A program made the position numbers and the translations under genes. The notes below the pieces were generated by a model. The model had not been told where the DNA came from. It made no database searches and worked only from the letters and a program-made list of their open reading frames with translations. A stretch of 64,000 bases of DNA from Lachnospiraceae bacterium (GTDB taxonomy: Bacteria > Bacillota > Clostridia > Lachnospirales > Lachnospiraceae): assembly GCA_009911035.1 (NCBI GenBank), contig QXWO01000006.1, positions 62,001-126,000 of the forward strand. Reading direction: 5' to 3'. Shown piece after piece: positions 1 through 8,284 of this stretch (within the stretch, counting starts at the first letter, position 1; each line of letters begins with the position of its first letter).

Positions 1-48
1 GCGGTTGTAATCGTCATCATATAAAAATACACGTATTACAGATTTCAT
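1..48 (-). CDS. 5' end of an unidentified gene (partial)
   Basis: The minus strand opens a reading frame at 48 that runs off the window edge, giving MKSVIRVFLYDDDYNR. A GAGG ribosome binding site lies about 7 bases before the ATG, better than for the alternative ATG at 60. It lies 49 bases downstream of the ABC ATPase gene and in the same direction, so it is probably the last or next gene of the iron-type transporter operon. Sixteen residues are too few to name a function. Confidence 0.45.
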   Translation of the reverse strand, partial: MKSVIRVFLYDDDYNR

Positions 49-97
49 AAATGTCCTCATTTCTGCGCTGCTTTCTGCGCCTGTCTGCCCGAAAACC

Positions 98-898
98 TTA
101 TAGCATTTCTGACAAGAGCACCAGCCTTTCTTTTCCCTGGGAATCCTTACACCGGATAAGGGAGAGGGGGCCGTAGATATCTGAGAGGGCTTCCTGCATG
201 ACGGACAGGCTGTCAATGGCAGGACGAAGGCAGGCGGTACACTTTCCGTCTTTCAGCAAAAGAAGCTGGCTGCAGAAGTCCAGTGCAAGGGCCGGGTCAT
301 GGAGGCAGATAAGAGCAGCTTTATTTTTGTCCAAAAGGAGCTTTTGCAGCATCTTCATGCCCTGGTATCTGTTATGGAGGTCCAGTGCGCTGTCCGGCTC
401 GTCTAAAAGGAGAAGAACGGTGTCTTCCACGATGGTCCGTGCAAGGATGCAGAGCTGCTTCTGGCCTTCGCTTAAGGTAAGATAATCGGTGTCTTCCATT
501 TCCCCAAGTCCCACACTGGCAAGGGCGCTTCTGGCGGCCCGGCGCTGTAAGGCGGAGGGGTTTTGCAAAAGGCCCAGGGAAGGGTTGAAGCCCATCATCA
601 CCACCTCCAGAAGGGGAAGGGATACATGGATGCCGCTTTTCTGGGGAATGTAGCTTACCCTTTGGGAGAGCTGGCGCAGGGAGAGGCTGCCAAGGGCACG
701 GCCTTCCAGCGTGCAGGTCCCTTTGTGGGGAAGCTGGCGGCAGATGGCTTTGAGCAGGGTGGACTTTCCGCTCCCGTTGGCACCTAAAAGTCCGGTCACG
801 GAGCCTTGGGGAAGAGAAAAATTTACATCTGTAAGCACCTTTCTGCTTCCATAGCCGCAGCTTATATTTTCAGCGGAAAAAAAGGGAGAGGTTTTCAT
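98..898 (-). CDS. Iron/siderophore/corrinoid-type ABC transporter ATPase
   Basis: Cytoplasmic ATPase of a FecBCDE/BtuFCD-type importer, 266 residues, the usual length for the family. A Walker A motif GANGSGKST lies near residues 39-47, a Q-loop at YIPQKSG, the signature LSEGQ, Walker B LLLLDEPDSALD and the switch histidine in LHDPA. It is the third gene of a minus-strand operon: binding lipoprotein, permease, ATPase. The substrate (ferric siderophore, heme or a corrinoid) cannot be told from the sequence. The signature has Glu in place of the first Gly of LSGGQ, which is seen in active members, so it is probably functional. Confidence 0.88.
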   Translation of the reverse strand: MKTSPFFSAENISCGYGSRKVLTDVNFSLPQGSVTGLLGANGSGKSTLLKAICRQLPHKGTCTLEGRALGSLSLRQLSQRVSYIPQKSGIHVSLPLLEVVMMGFNPSLGLLQNPSALQRRAARSALASVGLGEMEDTDYLTLSEGQKQLCILARTIVEDTVLLLLDEPDSALDLHNRYQGMKMLQKLLLDKNKAALICLHDPALALDFCSQLLLLKDGKCTACLRPAIDSLSVMQEALSDIYGPLSLIRCKDSQGKERLVLLSEML

Positions 899-975
899 AA
901 GGGCTTATTCCTTTCTGACAGGCAGTAAAGCCATTGGGGCCGGGCAGTATGTTTGCAAAGTATAAAATCTGGCTT

Positions 976-1947
976 TCAGTTACGTTTCAACATTAAATAA
1001 AGCAGGAAAGGCACGCCCAAAAGAGAGGTAAAAATACTGACGGGGAGCTCTCCGGCGGTCACACTGCGGGCAAGAAGGTCTGCGGACAGAAGCAGAAAAC
1101 TTCCCAAAAGCCCGCCCAGAAACAGGGTGGGAAAGGAGTTGTCTTTTGTCAGCAGCCGGGCAGTGTGTGGGGCAATCAGCCCGATAAAGCTGATCAGCCC
1201 AGTGAGGCTGATTATGGCGGCGGTCAGCAGGGTTGCCAGAAGGAGGACAAGAAACCGGATTTTTTCCACAGCAACTCCCAGCATCCGTCCCTCCTCCTGA
1301 TCTACGGAAAGCAGGAGAACCTGGCGGCGGAGCAGAAAAATACCAGCCAGACAAAAGAGGCAGAGAACTGCCGTGAAAGGCAGGCGGTACAGGCTGACAG
1401 CGTTTAAGCTCCCCATGATCCAGTACTCAATAGAGGCAAGTTCCCGCTCCGGGTCTGCTGTCAGTTTCAATATCATGAGCAGGGTCTGGGCAAGGGAGTG
1501 GACGGCAATGCCTGCAAGGACAATGGTTCCCTGCCCTGTGCCGGGGGCCAGTCTGGTCAGTGCCAGGGTCAGCGCAACGGCAGTCAGCCCGCCCAGAAAG
1601 GAAGCGGCCGTAACAGGAAATGCCCCAGCAGATAAAAAGAGGATGCCAAAGGCAGCTCCCGCGCTGGCTCCCGAGGAGACACCGATAATATCCGGCGAGG
1701 CAAGGGGATTGTGAAAAACCATCTGATAAACATAGCCGGCTGTTCCAAGCCCGAATCCTCCCAGCAGGGCCATACAGGTTCGGGGAAGGCGCAGGGCCAG
1801 GAAAACTTTCACGGCCTGGGGATCTTCACCGCCTAAAAGAGCAGATGCCAGAGGGTATTTTCCTGTAAAAAGGGAAAGGACCGTCCCGGCCAATATTAAC
1901 AAAAAAGCGGACAGCAGATATTTTTTTACCCGTATGTTTTTATCCAT
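976..1947 (-). CDS. FecCD/BtuC-type ABC transporter permease
   Basis: Integral membrane permease of 323 residues with about nine to ten hydrophobic segments, belonging to the FecCD/BtuC family. Family signatures are visible: LALRLPRTCMALLGG near the start, YVYQMVFHNPLASPDIIGVSSGAS in the middle (two adjacent motifs), and the cytoplasmic loop GLISFIGLIAPHTARLL that docks the ATPase. Only six bases separate it from the upstream binding protein gene, and an AAGGGG ribosome binding site precedes ATG 1947. It should form a homodimeric channel with the ATPase encoded at 98-898. Confidence 0.88.
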   Translation of the reverse strand: MDKNIRVKKYLLSAFLLILAGTVLSLFTGKYPLASALLGGEDPQAVKVFLALRLPRTCMALLGGFGLGTAGYVYQMVFHNPLASPDIIGVSSGASAGAAFGILFLSAGAFPVTAASFLGGLTAVALTLALTRLAPGTGQGTIVLAGIAVHSLAQTLLMILKLTADPERELASIEYWIMGSLNAVSLYRLPFTAVLCLFCLAGIFLLRRQVLLLSVDQEEGRMLGVAVEKIRFLVLLLATLLTAAIISLTGLISFIGLIAPHTARLLTKDNSFPTLFLGGLLGSFLLLSADLLARSVTAGELPVSIFTSLLGVPFLLYLMLKRN

Positions 1948-1953
1948 TGCCCC

Positions 1954-3030
1954 TTAGCTCCTGTCATAAAGGTTTTCAAGGTCGGGGGTGAAACGGTAGA
2001 AGGTTTCGTAAAACGCTGCGGCCGCTTCTTTCCACTGGATGTCCGGGTATTCATCCGGGTGCAGGATGGAAGCTAACCACAGGCTTCCCAGAAAACTGCC
2101 GGGTACGGGGGAGTCCCAGGATTCAATTCCATTGGGAAGCTGATACACATTTCCGTTTTTGACAGCCTTGCACTGTGCCAGATTTGGGTCATTTAAAATG
2201 GAGTCTACGGTATAGGAGGCGTCTGACGCTGCGATAATGTAGTCCGGGTTCCAGGCAAGAAGCTGCTCATAAGAGATTTCCGACCAGTAATTATCGGTAA
2301 GCTCCGCCGCCGCATTGATGCCCCCCGCCTGTGTGATCAAATTGCTTTGATACATATTGGATCCGGCGGTGGACAAAAAGGAGCTGTTTCCTGAAAGATA
2401 AACGGCAGGCTTTTTGGTATCTTTCAGAGCTTCCTCCAGTTGAGCCAGAGAGTCCTTTGCAGACTGGAAAAGGGAATCTGCCGCAGGCAGGGTGTTGGTG
2501 GCAGTGCCGATCAGCAGGGCTGCTTCTTCCAGAAGCTGTTGATTTTCAGGATTGACAGCAAGTACGGTGATTCCAAGTTCTTCCAGAGTGGGGAAGACAT
2601 CTTTTAACCGGACCGGGAGGATCACAAGGTCAGGATTCAGGGCGGCGCAGCCCTCCAGGTCAAACTCTTTGGCGCTTCCCACGCTGGGAAGGTCAATGAT
2701 GGAAGGGGCGCTTAAGCGGTAGACAGGACGGTTTTTGGCCTTGGCTTCTATGCCTGTCATCCGGTCCTGACAGTTCAGGGCAAGCAGAAGGCTGGTGGAG
2801 ATATAGTAACCACTGACCAGCGTTTCCGGCTCTTTTTCTATGACTACCTGTCTGCCCGCCTGATCGTTAAGCGTGACGGGATATGTGACCTGCATGGCGG
2901 CAGATGAAGATAGTCCGGTGTCGGCCGCCTGTTCAGGGGATTGGGCAGTTCCGGCAGAATTCCCGGCGGCGCAGGCCGTGACGGAAAGGGCCAGGATCAG
3001 AATCATGAAAGTGGAAATAAATTTTTTCAT
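1954..3030 (-). CDS. Iron-type ABC transporter substrate-binding lipoprotein
   Basis: Extracytoplasmic binding protein of the PF01497 (FepB/BtuF) class. It has a lipoprotein signal peptide: MKKF, a hydrophobic run, then the lipobox LSVTAC. Typical family segments are present, such as the NPDLVILP strand and LGITVLAV. ATG 3030 is chosen because GAGG sits 6 bases upstream and the signal peptide begins there; an upstream in-frame ATG at 3060 would add ten unlikely residues. It is the first gene of the operon. The ligand is not deducible; iron chelate or corrinoid are the family options. Confidence 0.85.
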   Translation of the reverse strand: MKKFISTFMILILALSVTACAAGNSAGTAQSPEQAADTGLSSSAAMQVTYPVTLNDQAGRQVVIEKEPETLVSGYYISTSLLLALNCQDRMTGIEAKAKNRPVYRLSAPSIIDLPSVGSAKEFDLEGCAALNPDLVILPVRLKDVFPTLEELGITVLAVNPENQQLLEEAALLIGTATNTLPAADSLFQSAKDSLAQLEEALKDTKKPAVYLSGNSSFLSTAGSNMYQSNLITQAGGINAAAELTDNYWSEISYEQLLAWNPDYIIAASDASYTVDSILNDPNLAQCKAVKNGNVYQLPNGIESWDSPVPGSFLGSLWLASILHPDEYPDIQWKEAAAAFYETFYRFTPDLENLYDRS

Positions 3031-3080
3031 AGGTACCTCATTTCTGTGTTCCATATGCATATCTGCTGTGAGGAACGCGA

Positions 3081-3108
3081 TTCGTTATATTTTTAAAACT
3101 ACAACGAA
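3081..3108. promoter_or_regulatory. Inverted repeat upstream of the iron-type operon
   Basis: TTCGTT and AACGAA form 6-base arms separated by 16 AT-rich bases, about 50-80 bases upstream of the binding-protein start at 3030. An operator for a metal-responsive repressor would be expected about here, but the arms match no consensus I recognise (Fur or DtxR), and no convincing -35/-10 pair was found nearby. Confidence 0.25.
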
Positions 3109-3153
3109 ATTTTAACAGATAAACGGGGATATGCCAAGAAAAAAATAGTGAGA

Positions 3154-4464
3154 TCACAATATCTTCCCATGACTGCAAATATGCACGATATCACATATTT
3201 TTTGTAATTCAGAAAGGTTATAAAACACGAAAATAAGCCGGATATTGCGGTTTCTCAAGCTGATAAAGTAGCGCAGAAGTATCTGCTGTCCTTTGGCGTC
3301 AAGGCCGAAAAGAGGGTCTTCAATGACAAATTTCCTGACGCCGGCCATTACCCAGCGTTCAATGCCGAGGATTTTTTTGCCTGCAATGCTTAAGTCCTCC
3401 ATGTTTTTGGCCAAAGGGGCGCCGAAACCGGATAAAACCGTATTGAATTCCTCCTCCAGATACCGGAGCAGGGCCTTGTCAATGTAGCCTGTTTTTTCAG
3501 CAATGGAAGGGTAACGTACCAGAGCAATGTTATCCCCGATGGATAAATTACTGCAAAAACATTCGAGACTGTCTGTTTTTAAGAATTTTATAGAAGAATC
3601 CGGGCTGTCACCGGAGAGGATTCCCAGATTGGCAAAATAGTTGGGCAGGGAGTAATTGCTGTAATATAATTCCATGATTCCTGTGATGGAACCGGAAGAT
3701 GGGACAATATTTTTAGGGGAGGCGGTCATTTCAGCGGGGATCAGTATGTTGTTGATATGGGCTGCATCCACTGCCGGGGAATCGTACTGCTTAATGATGC
3801 GGCCTTTGCGGATTATATTGATTTTTCCTGGCAGCAGGGACTGGTCCGAAAAGGAATCGCAGATCAGAAGGAGAGCAGTTCCCTGGGAATTCATCTGTTT
3901 CAGTATATGAAAAAGCTTCTGGTTATTCATGTAGCTTAATTTCAGATTGGACAGGTTTAAAATGACAAGTCTGGCATTTACATAGACTGCCTCTAACAGA
4001 TACAGAAGGAAAGCGTCTTCTGTGGTGATATCCTGGACTTTGGTTGAGGAATCAATGGAAAGACCGTACTCCTCAAAAAGCGCCTGGGTACGCTTATAGG
4101 CGTTTCTGCGGTCAAAGAGCCGGAAACTTCTTTTTGATTTCTGGGCAGAGTAAAACAACTCCATGTTTTCATAGATGGACAGGGAGGGAATCATGGGAGA
4201 GGCATTCTGTTCAATTGAGAAAATACCTTTGGTCCAGGCATCCTGTGGGGTATACGCCAAAACAGGAGTTCCGTCAATGGCAAGGGTGCCTGCTGTTGCG
4301 GGAAGCTGTCCGCACAGGACATTGCGCAGGGCGCTTTTGCCGCTGCCGTGCAGACCGGCAAGATAGTGGACCTGACCGCAGAAAATCGTGAGAAACAGAT
4401 GGTTTAGATCTGCAAAATTATCTGTATTGGTTGAAACATCAATGAGTCTGATCAATTCTTTCAT
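3154..4464 (-). CDS. Degenerate tandem sugar-ABC ATPase (RbsA-like pseudo-ATPase)
   Basis: A 436-residue protein with the two-domain layout of RbsA/MglA ATPases, but with most catalytic motifs lost. Domain 1 keeps a Walker A motif GLHGSGKSA at residues 37-45, the same position as in the intact RbsA-like protein at 8285. Its signature is replaced by DITTEDA and Walker B by LVILNLSNLK (166-175), with no Asp-Glu. Domain 2 has no Walker A, a poor signature (LSIAGKK, 358-364) and an ED pair in IEDPLFGLD (381-389). It overlaps the kinase gene by 26 bases, and an AAAGGGG ribosome binding site lies inside that gene. I infer a regulatory partner of the kinase that may dock on the sugar permease, not a transport motor. 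A decaying gene is less likely because the frame is intact and coupled. Confidence 0.75.
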   Translation of the reverse strand: MKELIRLIDVSTNTDNFADLNHLFLTIFCGQVHYLAGLHGSGKSALRNVLCGQLPATAGTLAIDGTPVLAYTPQDAWTKGIFSIEQNASPMIPSLSIYENMELFYSAQKSKRSFRLFDRRNAYKRTQALFEEYGLSIDSSTKVQDITTEDAFLLYLLEAVYVNARLVILNLSNLKLSYMNNQKLFHILKQMNSQGTALLLICDSFSDQSLLPGKINIIRKGRIIKQYDSPAVDAAHINNILIPAEMTASPKNIVPSSGSITGIMELYYSNYSLPNYFANLGILSGDSPDSSIKFLKTDSLECFCSNLSIGDNIALVRYPSIAEKTGYIDKALLRYLEEEFNTVLSGFGAPLAKNMEDLSIAGKKILGIERWVMAGVRKFVIEDPLFGLDAKGQQILLRYFISLRNRNIRLIFVFYNLSELQKICDIVHICSHGKIL

Positions 4465-5281
4465 GCTGCCCCTTTATGATTTTGGTATAGTCAATGGGAT
4501 AATCGATACATATATCGGTGCCTTCCCCGGGAATACTCTGTATGTGTATGCCGTACAGGCTTCCAAACATAAGCTGTATCCGGTGGTGGACATTTGGAAG
4601 GGCAATCCCGTGTTTCCTTTTCTGCTGCATAATCAGTTCAACAGGATGGGCGATCCGGTCTTCTAATTCCCTAAGCTGTTCTTCCTCCATTCCGCAGCCA
4701 TTGTCAGAGATTTTTAAGTATACAATATTATCAGATTTTTCAGCACTGATTGTAATCACGGCATGGTGTATCTTATCCTTTAATCCATGGTTGATCGCAT
4801 TTTCAACTATGGGCTGGATGGTAAGACGGGGCAGGTAAGTCTGGAGGACGGAAGCGTCTTTGATGTCGATGACCATGTTTATCCTGTCAAAAAAACGGAA
4901 CCGGATAATCTGGTAATAATCCTGTATGTTCTGCAGTTCCTCGAAAAGGTGGACGGGTTCGCCATGACTGTTGATACAGTATCTGAAATAGTTTCCAAGA
5001 GTTTCCGTGGCATTGGAGATCTCTGTCTGGTCTGCCAGCTCTGCCTGGCTGCGGATAGCCTCAAGAGTATTATATAAAAAGTGGGGGTTGATCTGCTCCT
5101 GCAGCATGGACAGATCTATCTGCTTTTTGATCAGTTCGGTCCGGGCAAAGCTTTGCAGCGATAATTCCTGTGACAGAGCGTCACGCTCCCTTTTAAGGCG
5201 CACCAGGATATGCAGGACTATTCCCAGCAAGAGAACCAGCAGCAGGATTATTATGAGCAGAATAACGATATAATAATTCAT
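4439..5281 (-). CDS. YesM-type sensor histidine kinase without a sensor domain
   Basis: Membrane histidine kinase of the PF06580 (YesM/LytS) class, 280 residues. One long hydrophobic segment occupies residues 3-27, a charged linker follows, and the phospho-acceptor is His67 in QINPHFLYN. The ATP-binding half shows IVENAINHGLK (N box), DNGCGME (G1) and GEGTDICI (G2). Family members usually have two membrane helices flanking a large extracellular sensor plus HAMP; here both are absent. Its ATG overlaps the stop of the response regulator (ATGA), and its 3' end overlaps the pseudo-ATPase. The missing sensor suggests that the signal arrives through another protein. Confidence 0.88.
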   Translation of the reverse strand: MNYYIVILLIIILLLVLLLGIVLHILVRLKRERDALSQELSLQSFARTELIKKQIDLSMLQEQINPHFLYNTLEAIRSQAELADQTEISNATETLGNYFRYCINSHGEPVHLFEELQNIQDYYQIIRFRFFDRINMVIDIKDASVLQTYLPRLTIQPIVENAINHGLKDKIHHAVITISAEKSDNIVYLKISDNGCGMEEEQLRELEDRIAHPVELIMQQKRKHGIALPNVHHRIQLMFGSLYGIHIQSIPGEGTDICIDYPIDYTKIIKGQHERIDQTH

Positions 5282-6840
5282 GAATAGATTCTCCTAAACT
5301 GCGCAGGGGTGATGCCTACAATTTTTTTAAACTGGTGCTGGAAATATTTTTCATCTGCATAGCCTGTTTTTTCTGCAATGGCATTGAGGGAGAGGACGGT
5401 TGTCTTAAGAAGTTCTTTTGCGGCGCTGCACCGGACGGTGTTGATGTATTCCGTAATGCCGGTGCCAAGTTCCTTTTTGAAAATAGAAGATAAATAATTG
5501 GCGCTTAAACAGACGCTTTTGGCAAGGTCGTCCAGGTATATTTTTTCAGAATAATGTTTGTTGATATAATCTTTTGCAGACTGCACAGAGGAAGACAATT
5601 CCACATGTCCCGCTTCTTTTTTCTGTTCGAGAATGTCACAGGAATAGCGCGTCAATAACTGGAAAAAATCATTATAAGTGACGCAGAACCGGTAATCGTA
5701 CAGAAACCTCTCCCGCAGTACTTCCTGTTCCGGAAAATGCGCGGCAGTCATGACTGTGTTCAAAATGAAAATTCCCAAATCAATAAGGCCGGAAAAATCC
5801 CGGTCAGAACTTCTGAGAAAATCTGTTTCCAGTCCCCGGATGGAGATTTTAAGCTGTTCCATATCCAGTGTGCCGGAATTATAGATGATATTGTTTGTCA
5901 GGGTCTCCGTGATCAGTTCCTTGTAGGAGAGGCACCCCCCGGGCAGTTCCGAGAAACTGTATATGGTGTCGGCGCCCCGTTCAAACCGGTAGTCCGATGC
6001 ATGTTGTGCCTGCTCCAGGTGCTCCGGCAGATTATATGGCAGAATAAAAGCGTCGCTGTATCCGATAGTCAGGGAAAAAGCACCCAGGGTATCTTCCAGA
6101 TGCTTGATATCCACATATAATTTCTGGAATATGTCAGCGCCGCTGCCGCTGTTTTCGTCCATGGAAAAGAGCAGATAAATGCATCCCAGGGAACTGTCAC
6201 AGGAAAATGCGCTTTTGTCAAACATGGCGGAAAAAATGGACAAAACACGGTCAATGTATAAAGCCCGCTGTTCCATCAGCTCCGGCCTTGAAATGGAGAC
6301 TGCGGCGGCATAATGGGTTTTCCGGGTCCATCCGGTCCCGTATTTTGCTTCAAAATCTTCCGCATCCTGACAGAAATATCTTTTACTGCAAAGATCATTC
6401 CATAAAAGGTCTTTATGTGCATCTGCAAGGGCTTCTGCAGCGGCATGGCGTTCCGTAGCGGCGGCAAGCAGATCGCAGCAGCGCCGGAGCGCATCGTTGA
6501 GCTTGTCTTTGCGGATCGGTTTGACGAGATAATCAACGGCTTTTAGCTGAATCGCCCTCTGGGCGTATTCAAATTCGGAGTAGCCGCTGAGGATAATGAA
6601 CAGCGGATGCAGTCCCGCTTCCTGTGCCCGTTCCATAATTTCTATGCCGTTGTAAATGGGGACACGGATATCGGAAAGAACAATGTCCGGCTTATGCCGG
6701 GATATTTCTTCCAGTGCAGATTCCCCGTCATAGCAGATGGCGGATATTTCTATATCAAATTCGCTCCAGTCTCCCAGTTTGTGGATCAACCGGCAGATCA
6801 AGGGTTCGTCATCGATGATAATACATTTATATGAGGACAT
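5278..6840 (-). CDS. YesN-type response regulator (receiver + AraC HTH)
   Basis: DNA-binding response regulator of 520 residues. The receiver domain lies at about 1-120 with IIIDDEP and the phospho-Asp57 in DIVLSDIRVP. A long middle region follows, and a C-terminal AraC-family double helix-turn-helix at about 415-520 is recognised by LSANYLSSIFKKELG and GYADEKYFQHQFKK. ATG 6840 is chosen over an upstream in-frame ATG at 6960 because AAAGGTG precedes it and MSSYKCIIIDDE is a normal receiver start. It is the first gene of the regulator-kinase-pseudo-ATPase operon. It probably binds the direct repeats at 6927-6966 and activates the divergent sugar transporter genes. Confidence 0.92.
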   Translation of the reverse strand: MSSYKCIIIDDEPLICRLIHKLGDWSEFDIEISAICYDGESALEEISRHKPDIVLSDIRVPIYNGIEIMERAQEAGLHPLFIILSGYSEFEYAQRAIQLKAVDYLVKPIRKDKLNDALRRCCDLLAAATERHAAAEALADAHKDLLWNDLCSKRYFCQDAEDFEAKYGTGWTRKTHYAAAVSISRPELMEQRALYIDRVLSIFSAMFDKSAFSCDSSLGCIYLLFSMDENSGSGADIFQKLYVDIKHLEDTLGAFSLTIGYSDAFILPYNLPEHLEQAQHASDYRFERGADTIYSFSELPGGCLSYKELITETLTNNIIYNSGTLDMEQLKISIRGLETDFLRSSDRDFSGLIDLGIFILNTVMTAAHFPEQEVLRERFLYDYRFCVTYNDFFQLLTRYSCDILEQKKEAGHVELSSSVQSAKDYINKHYSEKIYLDDLAKSVCLSANYLSSIFKKELGTGITEYINTVRCSAAKELLKTTVLSLNAIAEKTGYADEKYFQHQFKKIVGITPAQFRRIYS

Positions 6841-6891
6841 TTTACAGTCACCTTTCTGGTTAGTGCAGGGCAGGTTAATGGGATATGCTGA

Positions 6892-6921
6892 ATTATAAAT
6901 CAACCGAAAGAAAGAAGTCAA
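6892..6921 (-). promoter_or_regulatory. Sigma-A-type promoter of the regulator-kinase operon
   Basis: Reading the minus strand, TTGACT (6921-6916) and TATAAT (6897-6892) are separated by 18 bases. This is a near-consensus promoter about 50 bases before the response regulator start. Its -35 box ends five bases from the direct repeat pair, so the regulator may also control itself. Confidence 0.6.
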
Positions 6922-6926
6922 TAAAG

Positions 6927-6966
6927 TTGCACATAATAATAAAATATTGCACCTAATCATAAAATA
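6927..6966 (+). repeat. Tandem 20-bp direct repeat, likely AraC-type regulator binding sites
   Basis: Two adjacent copies begin TTGCAC at 6927 and 6947 and share TAAT.ATAAAATA; 17 of 20 positions match (6927-6946 and 6947-6966). A period of 20 bases places both on nearly the same helix face. The pair lies between the divergent promoters and abuts the weak -35 region of the binding-protein gene. Direct repeats at this position are typical for AraC-family activators. The assignment to the YesN-type protein at 5278-6840 is inference. Confidence 0.65.
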
Positions 6967-6971
6967 TTAAG

Positions 6972-7000
6972 TTTTGCAGGTTTCATTCTTTGTATATGAT
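6972..7000 (+). promoter_or_regulatory. Activator-dependent promoter of the sugar ABC operon
   Basis: TATGAT at 6995-7000 has only a poor -35 (TTTTGC, 6972-6977, 17-base spacing). A weak -35 directly downstream of the direct repeats fits a promoter that needs a bound activator. The transcript would begin about 25-30 bases before the binding-protein ATG at 7035. Confidence 0.45.
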
Positions 7001-7034
7001 GGATACATCAAAAATAAGCAAGGAGGATTGCATT

Positions 7035-8180
7035 ATGAGAAAAGTACTGAAAAAAGGAATTGCCGCCGTTTTAAGTGCGACGCTGATTATGGGGCTGACA
7101 GCCTGCGGCAGTGAACCTGCCCAGGAAACCCCTAGGGCAGAAGCTGCTGTGGAAGAGACAGGAAAAGCACAGACAGATGCGGCAGAAGAATCCCCGGCGG
7201 AGGAAGAGGCAGGGATCGTGGAAGAAGCGGCAGAAGGAACGGATGAGGTTCAGAGCCTTTTAGGAGAGACACCGTTAAACCCGGAGGATGAATATTTTGG
7301 CATCTCACTGCCCATGACAAACACCGAATATTATAAGGGCGTTGAAACAGAGCTGTCCCAGTATTGTGAAAAATTTGGAATCAAATATGATATGGCTTCC
7401 GCGGACAGTGACACCCAGAAACAGCTTTCACAGTTTGAAAATCTTATGACAATGGGATGCACCACCATTATTGTCTATGCCCTTGACCCCACATCCATGC
7501 AGGATATTATGGCGAGAGCCGAGGCAGACGGGATCCGTGTGGTCAGCGCAACCATGACCCCTGAAAATATAGATGCCTATACCATTGCCATTGACGCAAA
7601 CCAGGATTCGGTAGGTACGGCGGCAGCCCAGTTTGCATCTGACTGGATCGATGAGCATTACCCGGACGCAGAGGATGGAAGCATTGAAGTTGTACTGTTT
7701 TCGATGTCCATTTCTGAAAATGTTATCCAGCGCTGCGACGGACTGCGTAAAATCGAAGAATTAAATCCCAAGGCTGTGATTGTGGCAGACTATGACATTC
7801 CTTCCGACAATTATATGGTCAAGGTAAAAGAAAACGCTGATTTGATGATGCAGCAGTATCCTGATGTCAAGGTGATTTTGACCTATTCCGATGTGTTCAA
7901 TCTGATTGTTGACGAGGCTATGATGGCAAACCCGGATGTTGACCCGTCACAGGTATGCAGCATTGCAATTGATAAGACAAATGCGGCAATGGAAAAAATC
8001 AGACTTTCCAAAACCGATGAAAGCACCATCCGGGCGACGGTGGCAACAGGCGAGGATTTTAACCTGACACTGATCCAGGCAGCACTTGGCGCTTTTGACA
8101 GTGAGCTAAACGACCTCAAACAGTATTTTGCAGACCCTTTTGTGATTCAGGCAGATAATGTTGACGATTATCTCAAGTGA
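7035..8180 (+). CDS. RbsB-type sugar-binding lipoprotein
   Basis: Extracytoplasmic sugar-binding protein of the periplasmic-binding-protein type 4 class (ribose/xylose/galactose type), 381 residues. A lipoprotein signal ends in the lipobox LTACGS. An acidic Glu/Ala-rich linker of about 45 residues follows, then the mature fold beginning at FGISLPM. ATG 7035 follows AAGGAGG; an earlier in-frame ATG at 6990 overlaps the promoter. It is the first gene of the transporter operon and is divergent from the regulator-kinase-pseudo-ATPase operon. The sugar is unknown; the neighbouring esterase and GH3 enzyme suggest a plant-derived beta-glycoside. Confidence 0.9.
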   Translation: MRKVLKKGIAAVLSATLIMGLTACGSEPAQETPRAEAAVEETGKAQTDAAEESPAEEEAGIVEEAAEGTDEVQSLLGETPLNPEDEYFGISLPMTNTEYYKGVETELSQYCEKFGIKYDMASADSDTQKQLSQFENLMTMGCTTIIVYALDPTSMQDIMARAEADGIRVVSATMTPENIDAYTIAIDANQDSVGTAAAQFASDWIDEHYPDAEDGSIEVVLFSMSISENVIQRCDGLRKIEELNPKAVIVADYDIPSDNYMVKVKENADLMMQQYPDVKVILTYSDVFNLIVDEAMMANPDVDPSQVCSIAIDKTNAAMEKIRLSKTDESTIRATVATGEDFNLTLIQAALGAFDSELNDLKQYFADPFVIQADNVDDYLK

Positions 8181-8223
8181 TAAAGGCTGCTGCGCTTTTG
8201 GGGACAGCTAATTGTAATAGGAA

Positions 8224-8257
8224 TGGAACATCAGGCAGGAGACTGCCTGATATTCCA
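8224..8257 (+). promoter_or_regulatory. Stable intercistronic hairpin after the binding-protein gene
   Basis: ATCAGGCAG and CTGCCTGAT pair perfectly around a GAGA loop, and TGGAA/TTCCA extends the stem after one mismatch. No T-run follows, so it is not a simple terminator. Such stems between the binding-protein gene and the downstream transporter genes often protect the upstream mRNA from 3' decay and raise binding-protein levels. That role is inferred here. Confidence 0.6.
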
Positions 8258-8284
8258 TATCATAAATGAAAGGAATGAGAGTAA

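Noticed and set aside
3154-4464. Pseudogene of a sugar ABC ATPase
   Set aside because: The frame is intact over 436 codons, has its own ribosome binding site and overlaps the kinase gene; loss is confined to catalytic motifs, which fits a new function better than decay.
6841-6960. 40-residue N-terminal extension of the YesN-type regulator
   Set aside because: It would run through the promoter and the direct repeat; receiver domains normally start at MSSYKCIIIDDE.
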